A DNA stretch of 64,000 nt from Phlegmacium glaucopus (Eukaryota > Basidiomycota > Agaricomycetes > Agaricales > Cortinariaceae), in assembly GCA_015039465.1 (NCBI GenBank), contig MU130544.1, positions 240,955 through 304,954 on the forward strand, written 5' to 3'. Numbering within the stretch: position 1 is the stretch's first letter; each line of letters opens with the position of its first letter. A program made the position numbers and the translations under genes. The notes under the pieces were generated by a model. It did not search any database. It saw only the letters and a program-made list of their open reading frames with translations, and was not told the DNA's origin. This document shows, piece after piece, positions 21,758 through 31,465 of the stretch.

Positions 21758-23235
21758 TGATAGGACTGAAAGTTGAATACCTATGGATTATTCAATTTTT
21801 CATAATATTATTCTTCAATTGAATCAACAAGATCAATAACCCAACCATGAATCAATCTACAAATTGATATTGTAAGGGTCAAAAGTGTTGACTACACTTG
21901 TTGATTAAACTGGAAATTGCATAGTAATAAATGTTAAAGCAGCAGATAACTATGATCTGAATTGATCTATTTATCATACTGTTAAACAACACTACAAAAA
22001 GTTCAGACTCTAACCATACAAAATCCATAATGGTCAAATGAACTACTTGCAATCTAAAGTAACTATCAAAGTCTACAACTATGAAGGATTGTTATACAAG
22101 TCCTAAGGATAACATCAGTAAGTAAAATATCAATAAAAGGTCCTACAATAATGAAGCATGTGATAGCATGTGATATCATGTGACATCATGTGATACCATG
22201 TGACATTTTGTGACATTTTGTGACATTTTGTGACATTTTGTGACATTATGAGACATATGACATCATTAAACAATGCTCATCTAGAAACAAGACATGACAT
22301 CATAAAACAATGCTCAGTCATCTAGAAACAAGACATGACATCATAAAACAAGACCTGACATCATAAAACAAGGCTTTATCATCCAAAAACAAGACATGAC
22401 ATCATAAAACAATGTTCAGTCATCCAAAAACAAGACATGACATCATAAAATAGCATCAGTAATCATAAAACATAGACATGACATCACAGACTCTTACCTA
22501 ATTTTGTTTCTCATTTATGTATAAAAGTAGCTAGAAAGCACCAGTAAAATTAGTGAATTTGCACTCTTCCTTTCTTTCCCAAGTTTCAGTGCTCTGAATT
22601 GGCACAAGTTAGAATTGGAATTACAAGTGGACTTGCTTTGCTTCACTCAGTTCAAAGGGTATTAAATCCTAAAGGGGCTTACCTTTGTTCTGTGTAAACC
22701 AAGAATATTAAATCCTATAGGGACTTGTCTTGGAAGCAAGGATATTAAATCCTTTGTCAGAGTCTGAGGAGAAATCCTTGTACTATAAAACTGTCTCACA
22801 GTCTGCCTCAGGGACTTTAAATCATTTGTTGTGGATAGTCAAAGAATATTAAACACTAAAGGGGCTTGTCTTTGTACTACCAAAATTGGTTATCATATAG
22901 ACAAAGGATATTAAATCCTATAGGGACTTGCCTTTGTTCTATCAAAAAGCACTATATAATAGTCTAAGAAATTGGACTATAAACTTGTTATCAGAATCAT
23001 AGTCTAGAGAAATTTGGACTTTAAACTTGAATCATAGTCTAGAACATTTGGACTTTAAAAGTGTATTGTTGTTTTATTCAAGAGTATACTGGTTATACTT
23101 TCAAGGAAACCCCAACTTGCACAAAAACAGAGTTTGTTGGTCATCAAAAGTTATTGGTTTCTGGATTTATTGTAGACAAATTCCTAAAAACGGTAATCCT
23201 TTGATTACCTTGCAAAAACAAACTCAATCACATCA
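21758..23235 (+). mobile_element. LTR-like insert (TGATAGG...ACATCA), 1.5 kb
   Basis: It is flanked by ACGG at 21754-21757 and 23236-23239. It has no coding capacity. Ends share TGAT...ATCA and 4-bp duplications with the element A LTR and with 45499-46806 and 55475-56763, so it is taken as a solo LTR of a related family; a different non-autonomous element remains possible. Confidence 0.65.
22150..22500. repeat. Minisatellite within the 1.5-kb insert
   Basis: About five copies of TGTGACATTTT (22190-22245) are followed by about five irregular copies of a 35-40-bp unit containing AAGACATGACATCATAAAACA. Confidence 0.8.
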
Positions 23236-23680
23236 ACGGACCATCTCTCTATCTCTGACTCGACCATCCAGTATATAAGAGCCATACCCATAGCTACAAT
23301 CCTTAGTTTAGACCTTCTGTATTCCTACGGTCTTAATCTACACAGCTTGCTCAGAACGCGCCGTCCTCAGTCCTACCTTGTTGAATACAATTGCAGTTGT
23401 ATCTAAGTCCCTAGTTACTTGGTCTATCGGCCCAGCACCAAACACGAGTGCAAGCTTATAGTCGCCGTAACAGATCCCACCTTTGGAACGTCGTGCTAAG
23501 CTACTCTTGCACTCCTTAAAAATCATCCTGCAGGCTTTGCTTTTTCTGCGCATTATCTCGCACTTTAAAGCAAACCTTTGCACCTCACAAAACCTCACTA
23601 TCACCTACTGAAGAGAACTACATCAACCCCACAAACTACATACTACTTGTGGTCTGTCCCCACCGCAGGTACATCAATGG

Positions 23681-23809
23681 GCTCACAGCATCTCAGACAG
23701 CAGCAGCTAAGGTTCGAAAAGGTGCAGACCATAGAAGGAAGGCCTCAGCGAGATGGAGACACCATCCAAGACCTAGGTACACAGGCTGGACTTCAACAAG
23801 ATTGGTTCA
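23681..23809 (+). pseudogene. L1 ORF1, C-terminal fragment
   Basis: It continues L2-like ORF1 sequence (GSQHLRQQQLRFEKVQ matches GSQRLRQQQLRSEKVQ of L2) after the element A insertion. The Mutator-like element follows. Confidence 0.7.
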
Positions 23810-24279
23810 CGCCCACAGCAGTACTTTTCTGTCCCCCACCAGATCTGATCAGATCTGATCAGAACTGGTCAGAACTAGTCAGATCTGATCAGAATCTGAC
23901 CAGTTCTGACCAGTTCTGATTAGATTATGACCAATTCTGACCAATTCTGATCAGAATCTGACCAGTTCTGACCAGTTCTGATCAGATTCTGATCAATTAT
24001 TCCAGTCTGCCTTAGTCTCTTTATCAAGTTAATATTTTTTTTGGTGGTAATATATATATTATTTATTCAATATTACATTAAATAATCATAGCTTATTAAA
24101 ATATTAAAAATAAAGTAGAATATTCCTAGTGAGGGAGCTGTTGTCATTATCATAGTCTAAAAGAAATTAAAACCTCCAAAGGGAAGGTGTTGCAACCATA
24201 ATTAAAAGATTTTTTTTTAAAATTCCGGTGGCAGCCATTGTTTCGTTGTAGTCTGGAAGGGAGGTGGGGGACGGGGATA

Positions 24280-25080
24280 ACGGCCGTTGTATGTGTATAC
24301 ACGTCGTTCGTTGTCGTCCTACGCGTCATGCGTTGTCGTCCTACACGTCGTGCGTGTCGTACGTGTCGTTCGTCGTCGTCCTACGCGTCCTACAGGTCGT
24401 TTGTCGTTCCTACATGTCATTTGTCGTTCCTACACGTCGTTTGTGGTTCCTACACGTCGTTTGTGGTTCCTACACGTTGTTTGTCGTTGGTACATGTTGT
24501 TCGTGGTTGGTACACGCTGTTTGTGGTTGGTACACGTCGTTTGTCGTCGTACACGTTGTTCGTCGTGTCATACACATTGTTCGTTGTTCGTACACATTGT
24601 TTGTTGTCGTCCTACGCGTCCTACGCGTCGCTTATGTGGTACGTCGTTGTATGTGCTGTTTTTTTGTTGTGATGCGTATTGGGGGTCCATTTTTCGTCGT
24701 TATATGCGTTGTTGGTTGTCGTTGCTGTTGTACACCGTACATAGGCTATTAAAATTTGTATTAGTGTGAATTCTAATGGATAAAATAAAAGATACCCCCC
24801 CCTGGGGGGAGGAATACCGTTGTTATACGCCTATACGCGTCGTTTGTCGTCGTTGTACCTTTGTTTGTTGCTGTACACGTGTACGCGTCGTTCATCGTCA
24901 TTGTACGTTGTACGTCGTGGTTGTGTGTACGCGTTCGTCGTACGCATTGTTTGTTGTATGTTATTGTTGTCGTACATGGTGGTACACGGCCTATCACAAT
25001 ATGTCAGCTCTGAATTAGAATAGAAATAAATAAAAAAATCCCCCCCTCGTGAGGGGGGGTTACCGTCGTTGGTTGTTGAC
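24280..25080. repeat. G/T-rich compound repeat with C/G hairpins
   Basis: Arrays of TACACGTCGTTTGTCGTT alternate with AT boxes (near 24745 and 25010) and hairpins CCCCCCCCTGGGGGG (about 24796-24811) and CCCCCCCTCGTGAGGGGGGG (about 25042-25061). The order array, AT box, hairpin, next array is the same as in the hAT element at 9960-11345. Open frames in all frames reflect composition. Confidence 0.7.
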
Positions 25081-25277
25081 CTCGATGTTACGGCGTGTGG
25101 TGTGGTTACGGTGTGTGGTGTGATGGGGCTGCGATGGTTGGGAGATGGGGTGATGGCAGTCGATGGAGAGTGAGGCGTGTGACGAGGTAACAGGTGACCG
25201 GCTTCACATAAGTAAAAATAAAAATAAATATGTACGTGTAACTACCTATATAGACTACGAGTTTCCTGTGGATAAAG

Positions 25278-25363
25278 GTGCTGTTGGTGCAGTTGGTTCA
25301 TTGCGTAAGTTGTGTCATGTGATGTATCCGTAGGTCGCTGGTTCAATTCTTGCGGATGGTGTA
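25278..25363 (+). tRNA. tRNA-Met-like pseudogene or SINE head
   Basis: An A-box-like TGGTGCAGTTGG, a CAT at the anticodon position in GTGTCATGTGAT, and a B box AGGTCGCTGGTTCAATTC follow in tRNA order. Extra bases in the anticodon arm and no clear acceptor stem argue against a working tRNA. It lies inside the Mutator-like element. Confidence 0.4.
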
Positions 25364-25710
25364 AATATTTTATTAATCTAGTAAAGTCAGGTGATGTATT
25401 TCCTAAACTTGGATTCTGATCAGAAATGGTCAGATTCTGCTCGGAAATTGGTCAGAATTAATTCTGATTAGATCTGATTAGATCTGGTCTTTCTGATCAG
25501 ATCTGATCAGAATCTGGTCAGAAAAATTGGCCCTATTACTGCCATTTGGGCTTGTAAAAATTCTGACTGGAATCTGATCAGATCTGATCAGATCTGGTGG
25601 ATCACAGCAAAGACCTCGCCCACAGGATCACAGCTAAGCGATACACTATCTTACATGTCCCCCGTAACGCTACCCATGTTTGCTGATGAAAACATCTCCC
25701 CCGATTTCAC

Positions 25711-28700
25711 ATGAATAGGGTACAGGAGCAACCACTGAATAGATTGCGGATATTTCAACTTAACTTAAACAAGTCGCAGAAAGCCCATCTCGACCTAATC
25801 AATGGACCTCTGGGCGACCATTGGGATATTATACTAATCCAAGAACCTTATATTACAGCGTTAGGCCACATCCAAACACCAAATGGATTTTCAAGCGTCT
25901 CTCAAGACAGATTCTTTGAAAACGCGGAGCAAATACGATCAGTTACATGGGTCAATAGTAAAACTGTCTACGAACTCCTGGAAAGCTTTGAACATACCCG
26001 GCAACAATGATATTACAGCAATTCAAATCAAGACCCCATACGGCCGACTTATGATTTTCAATATTTATAATGACTGCAATCACTCAAGAACACTCTCAAG
26101 CTCAAGGTTGAAGCACTTTGTCCGTGAGGAGCGGCAGCAGCTACTGAACGGCAATGGCAACATGCTTCTATGGGGAGGAGATTTCAATTGACATCACCCA
26201 TTATGGGACAATGACGAGGATGGTCGACTGTTCACTCCTCAGGCCCTGAGGGACTTGGAGGTATTGATCCGTTTGGTGGCTGACAAGGGCATGGTAATGG
26301 CTTTGCTGAAAGGACTATCAATGTTAAAGCACATGGTAACAAACCGCTACACAAGACCGGACAATGTCTGGTGTAGCGAGGGCTTGATAAATCTCATCAG
26401 GCGCTGTGACGTTGATGCTTTTCTCCAACCACCATGCACTGACCATTTCCCAATAGTCACTATCATTAACATCCCACAAGAACAAACAACAATACAGCCG
26501 TCCTATAACTTTAGAATGGCCAATTGGGAAGCGTTCTGGGGGCGATTACAAGAGAACTTAGCAGAAATCCCACCACCCTCTTGCTTGGTATCGGGCAATG
26601 GGCTACAGCAGGCAGCAACGGACCTTACTCTAATCCTATAGAAGACCATACAGGAGAAGATCAAGGTCAATAAGCCATGCCCATACTCCAAGAGATGGTG
26701 GAATGGAGATTTGCAACGGCTCAAAAGAGGAGTAAATCAGCTAAGTAAACTTTGCATGAAGCAGAGAGCGGTGCCTAACCATCCTTGTCACAAGGAATGG
26801 AAAGTGCTAGCAAGAGAATATGGTGATGCTATCATCGAGGCAAAAAGACAGCACTGGACCAACTTCCTGGAGGAAGCAGCGGACCACGATCTCTGGACAG
26901 CAAACAGCTACCTTAGGGAACCAGTAGGCGATGGGGGAAAGTCCCATATATCTACACTCAAGGTTAGGGCAGACAACAGATCCACAAAGGAGGCCAGTTC
27001 AAATGAAGACAAGGCAAAAGCCCTGGTGACTCTGTTCTTCCCTCCCAAGCCTGAGCAGTCATTGGTGCCAGAGAGCTTTGAATATCTGCTACCGCTACCG
27101 GATCCACCCCATATCTCTGAACACCAGCTACGCCAGCAGATAGACAGGCTCTCCCCCTTCAAAGCCAGCAGCCTGGACGGTATACCGAATGTAGTTCTTC
27201 AAAAGACAATCAACATTATAGAGGAATACCTCATGCAAATCTACCAAGGTGCGCTCAGGCTAGGGAAGTATGTGGATTCCTGGAAGGAATTCATGACCAT
27301 TGTTCTATGGAAGCCGGGGAAACCTAACTATGAGATTCCAAAGGCTCATAGGCTGATAGCCTTGCTCTGTACAATGGGTAAGGTATTCACAGCCATACTG
27401 GCGGAAAACATCATGCGGATGGTTGAGAAAGGCAGACTCCTGCCAGACAACCACTATGGGGGCAGGCCAGGCTGGATGACCACGGATGCGGTACATGTTC
27501 TGGTCGACAAAATCAAGAAGGCCTGTAGGAAGGGCAGAGTGGTATTGATCTTATTCTTGGATGTGGAGAGCGCTTTCCCAAATGCAGTTATGGATCGGCT
27601 ACTGCATAACCTGCGCAAAAGGAGGGTACTGGTGATGTACCTGCGGTGGGGACAGACCACAAGTAGTACATAGTTCATGGGGTTGATGTAGTTCTCTTCA
27701 GTAGGTGATAGTGAGATTTTATGAGGTGCAAAGGTTCGCTTTAAAGTGCGAGATAATGTGCAGAAAAAGCGAAGTTTGCAGGATGATTTTTAAGGAGTGC
27801 CAGAGTAGCTTAGTACAACGTTCTAAAGGTGGGATCAAAACTGTGGTAATTTGTCCGTTCTCCTCTGTTCTATTGCTTCCCCTTACTTGCTACTGCTAAT
27901 AATATAGTAACTAGCAAATAGCTAAGTGCAGAAAGGTGAAACAGAAATGTAAAATGCGGGTTAAAGCGGAGCCACATGGATCCGGTAATTTGGTAATGAA
28001 ACATAGGAGATAAGAGCCAAATAAAAGGAGACAAGATAAAAATAAAGGTGATGAGTAATACAGTCACCTGAGTGACCTTTGTTGGAGTCATGTTTAAAGA
28101 TTGCAAGAACAGCTGGCAACTGCGAATGATAATGCGAATGTTAGTGATGACTGCAAGTATCTGCGATGATCTGTGAGTATGTGTGATGATGTGTGATGAT
28201 CTGCGATGACCTGCGATGACCTGCGATGATCTGCAAGTATCCGCAATGATATGTGAGCATCTGCAAGTATACTGCGAAAGTTGTGAAACCGTGAAAATGG
28301 TGTGTTTACATCCCTAGATGCCTCCTGGGTCCTATCACTGGAAATCTATGTCAGAATGGTTGAGTAAATACTGGAAGGTAGATGAACCAGACTGAAGTTT
28401 GACGACTTCATATCGGAAGTCATCCAGATGAGCAATGGCATAGGTCAAGGCAACCCCATCTCTATGATCTTGTATATTTTGTACAACGCTGATCTCCTTG
28501 ACTTTGCCCTAGGTCCAGAAGAGGAGTTGCTAGGCTTTGTGGATGACGCTATGGTAATGGCGGAAGGCAGAACCTTTCAAGACACAATAGGGACCATCGA
28601 GGACTTCATGGAACGTGATGGGGGGGGCTTTAGCTGGTCCTCTCACCACAACTCCAGGTTTGAAATCGACAAGCTGGCAGTAACCCACTTCACAAGGAAG

Positions 28701-30442
28701 CAGGTAGTCAACCCGGCTAATCGAAGGCATCGTCTACCGCTACCATGCCCAGAGCTCCGGCTCAGGGGGAAGCTCATCAAAGTAGAGCAAAGTTACAAGT
28801 ATCTAGGAATTCACATAGACAGCCCAGCTCAGGTGGACTGTCCAGATGCACAAGGCAATTGCCAAGGCAACGGCGTGGGTACTCCTGTATCGGGGACTCA
28901 CCAGGCCAGCAACAGGCATGCTGCCGAAGTACATGTGTCAGCTCTATCTCTCCGTAGCGGTCCCAAAGATGACCTATGGTCTCGATACATGGTATACGCC
29001 ACCTCATAAGGAGGTCGGCAAAAAGAGGAACTCCAGGTCAGTTAAAGCCCTGAGGGAGTTCAAAAAATTACAGAGGATCGCTACTCTGGCAATCACGGGT
29101 GCCTTACGGTCATCCCCTACAGATCTCTTAGACACTCATGCAGGTCTGCTACCTATGGAGTTACTACTAAAAAAGATCTGTTTCAGGGCCTTGGTGCGGC
29201 TTAGCACTATGCCCCCAACTAACCCAGTCAGCAAACAGCTAGTTCGATACCATAGCCGCCCAGCCAAGACCTATGCCACAAATACTCAAAGCCTGCTAAA
29301 GATCTTTGGCATAAACCCTACTTGAGTGGAGAAGATTACGCCAATAGCTCGTTTCTCAACTCAACCGCCGCAGATCACAACCTATATTGCGAGTAGCAAA
29401 GAGGAATCAATCACACAAGAAAGGAATGACACCTCAGACATTCATATCTACGCAGATGGATCTACATTGGATGGTTACGTGGGGGCTGCGGCAGTCATGT
29501 ACTGAGCATGGCCAACGCAAGGCCATCAGGTCCGAGTTCTACACTACAGACTGGGTAAGGATAGTGAGTACTCAACAAAGGATGCCGAGGCGGTGGGATG
29601 TATCCTAGCGCTCTGGCTCCTCAAAGAAGAAAACCAGCTGAGTGATCTCAGAATTTCTTTATACACAGACAGTCAATCATTTGTACAGTCGATCAGAGCC
29701 CAAAGGGTGAAATCCGGATCCTACCTCACTGAGGAGTTCTTGAGAGTTGCAGAGCAATTAATCGGGAGAGCCCCAGCGGAGCAGGCCACCCATAGAGGTC
29801 AAGCTTAGATGGATAGCTGCCCACAGTAATGTCACGGGAAATGAATGAGGAGATAGAGAAGCACATCTAGCCACTAACGGGTCAACCTCACCAGCCACAC
29901 ATCTCCCAAAGATCCTTAGATGGCGTCTACCACTAAACACAGATCTGCTAAAGGAGCAGATGGCATTCAAGCTAATGAGAGAATGGAAGGAGAAATGGAT
30001 GGTGTCGCCGAGAAGGGGAAGGATGGAGGCGATAGACGCTGGGTTCCCCTATGACAAGTTCAGGGCGATGCAGCATGGGCTCACCCGGGCTCAGTGCAGC
30101 CTTCTCTTTCAGATACAATCAAACCACTTACCCCTCCAGGTCTACCTCAATCATATCAGGAAAGCTGATACCAAGTTCTGTGTTAGCTGCAGAGACATCA
30201 GACACTTTGATGTCGCCGAAACAGTTACCCACTTTCTCTTTGAATGTCCTAGCTACAATTCTGAGAGGCACTCGTTGGACACCAAGCTAGGCCGCCAATC
30301 AAGAGACCTCAAAGCGATACTGTCCAATAAGGACAACATGAGCAAACTACTCCGTTTTGTGGGTCGAACGAGATGGCTTCAGGCAACCTTAGGTGATGTG
30401 TCTAAGTTTCGAATAATAATAGATGACTCCCAGGATGGATAA
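25711..30442 (+). pseudogene. L1 ORF2: endonuclease, reverse transcriptase, RNase H (broken)
   Basis: ATG at 25711 lies in ATGAATAG, overlapping the ORF1 stop position as in L2. Domains in order: APE-type endonuclease (QLNLNK, LIQEPYI, GDFN, TDHFPIV), reverse transcriptase (FVDDAMVMA at about 28538-28564 with both catalytic Asp), connection, RNase H (IYADGS, DAEAVGC, YTDSQ) and a Cys/His C-terminus. Breaks: a 1-nt gain near 25965, TGA 26189-26191, TAG near 26640, TGA 29323-29325, TGA 29503-29505, a shift near 29780 and TGA 29846-29848. A solo LTR (27633-28337) splits the RT domain. Would cut target DNA and reverse-transcribe the LINE RNA if intact. Confidence 0.85.
27633..28337 (-). mobile_element. 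Solo LTR of element A family, reverse
   Basis: It matches the element A LTR in reverse complement, and is flanked by CTGG (27629-27632 and 28338-28341). It marks a second insertion of the family into the same LINE, with internal loss by LTR recombination. Confidence 0.9.
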
Positions 30443-30749
30443 TGCACAACACTCTGAAATTTATTTAGGAAGCCTGTTAACTAGTACAAGAAACCAAAGC
30501 AAGACGGATTCAAAAAATCTTTTACATGCCTGCAACACGTCGGGCCATCGTCTCCCTGGATCCACCCATCGTACCTACTGCACAGCAGTCGGGTACTTAA
30601 GAGTTGGAGGGTGTTTCTGCCAAATTCATCATGTAACCAAATAAAAGAAACCTGGACCACTACCCCACCACATCGAGCAACATCCACACAAACAGTGTTT
30701 CTGTGCTGGGCTGACTGGGGATGGGTGCATTTCAAATGTACCTCAGCAG

Positions 30750-31295
30750 TAGTGATGGGCAGGGGTTTGGGAAACCCCTGGGGTACAAGGGTAAGGGTAA
30801 GGAGGGTCAGGGTCAGGGTACAGATTTTTTGACCCTTGAAAAACCCTTACCCTTCTGGAGGGGTCAGGGTATTTTTGGGAATTTTTATTTCTCTGATATC
30901 AGAGTGATCTAACTGTTGTGTATCTATAAAATTGACTTTAAATCAGAGAAAAAGCAATCTAAAGAGGCCTCACTGCTTTCACAACAATCAGTAGCTTAAA
31001 ATACTAGTCAAACCCTCTCTATTTCATTTAAAATCTATTGCTAAACACCTTTAACACCCTGAACATGTTTTAAATAATAGCTACTTTGAAGGCTCCTTTG
31101 GATTACAAAGCTTGAGGAAGGATTTGGACCAAACCCTTGCACTAAACCCTGCTGGGGTTTCTTACCCTCCAACCCCTCAGAAACCCTTACCCTTACCCTC
31201 CAAAACCCTTACCCTCAGCCAAGGGTAAGGGTTTTTGGAGGGTAAGGGTAAGGGTCAGCCTAATTCCACCCCGGGGTTACCCTTGACCATCACTA
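30750..31295. mobile_element. hAT-type MITE, copy 2 (546 bp)
   Basis: Reverse complement of the MITE at 6073-6618, with the same length. The 8-bp duplication CTCAGCAG at 30742-30749 and 31296-31303 is perfect. The matching place in L2 (about 58585-58595) has one uninterrupted CTCAGCAG and is the empty site. Confidence 0.95.
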
Positions 31296-31387
31296 CTCAG
31301 CAGTGCAGTGTGGGGTTGCAAGGGAGGGAGACAGGCGCTAGGGGCCTTGGTAGTATAGTTCGTTAAATAAGCTTGTAAAGTCTACAT

Positions 31388-31400
31388 GGGACTACGTTCC
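31388..31400 (+). promoter_or_regulatory. LINE 3'-terminal stem-loop (L1)
   Basis: GGGAC TAC GTTCC forms a 5-bp stem with a 3-nt loop just before the conserved end GAAGACCTAAATTGA and the poly(A). Equivalent hairpins in L2 and L3 keep pairing with different bases. Confidence 0.6.
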
Positions 31401-31465
31401 GAAGACCTAAATTGACCAACAAAAAAAAACAAAAAAAAAAAAAAAAAAAAAAAAACTGTTAACGA

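Larger units (their letters stand above)
21574..23472 (+). mobile_element. Solo LTR (copia-like ends), itself interrupted
   Basis: It starts TGTTATGAACG and ends GCCGTAACA, with a perfect 5-bp duplication GATCC at 21569-21573 and 23473-23477. Without the nested insert it is about 420 bp and holds a TATATAA box at 23272-23278. Ends and size fit a copia-type LTR. Confidence 0.82.
13247..23676 (+). mobile_element. LTR retrotransposon A, Gag-only (LARD-like), nested
   Basis: It is bounded by LTRs 13247-13976 and 21043-23676 (the latter enlarged by an insert), with the duplication ACGG (13243-13246) / ATGG (23677-23680). Both ends are TGATAGG and ACATCA. A primer-binding-like TGGAGCCCACC follows the 5' LTR and a purine tract precedes the 3' LTR. 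It encodes a decayed Gag; no protease, RT, RNase H or integrase was found in the 7-kb interior, so it depends on other elements. It sits inside L1 ORF1, whose sequence continues exactly after 23680. Confidence 0.85.
21043..23676 (+). repeat. 3' LTR of element A, interrupted
   Basis: The LTR halves 21043-21573 and 23473-23676 join across the insert at 21574-23472. They differ from the 5' LTR by few substitutions. Confidence 0.9.
23820..25616. mobile_element. Mutator-like non-autonomous element, 1.8 kb
   Basis: A 9-bp direct repeat CGCCCACAG lies at 23810-23818 and 25617-25625, the duplication length of MULEs. Imperfect terminal inverted repeats start AGTACTTTTCTGT / AGGTCTTTGCTGT and become identical at CCACCAGATCTGATCAG. 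Subterminal tracts are arrays of TCTGATCAGA-type palindromes on both sides. There is no transposase. The interior contains a G/T-rich compound repeat and a tRNA-like segment. Confidence 0.75.
8103..31454 (+). mobile_element. LINE L1 (Tad1/I-like), full length but nested with many insertions
   Basis: The 5' UTR (8103-8404) aligns with that of L2 (51189-51494). ORF1, ORF2, the 3' UTR and the poly(A) (31413-31454) follow in order once the inserts are skipped: 8434-9529, 9627-12046, 13247-23676, 23820-25616, 27633-28337 and 30750-31295. The flanking duplication AAACCGTTAATGA / AAACTGTTAACGA shows one insertion event. The element itself is about 7.5 kb. Several stops and frameshifts make it non-autonomous. 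Confidence 0.88.

Noticed and set aside
24238..24769. Three overlapping long open frames rich in Val, Arg, Cys
   Set aside because: They are frame-shifted readings of one G/T-rich simple repeat, open in all frames, with no domain.
31345..31410. tRNA gene at the LINE 3' end (GGTAGTATAGTTCG)
   Set aside because: No B box or cloverleaf; the same block is in L2 as part of the 3' UTR, and the hairpin there is explained otherwise.
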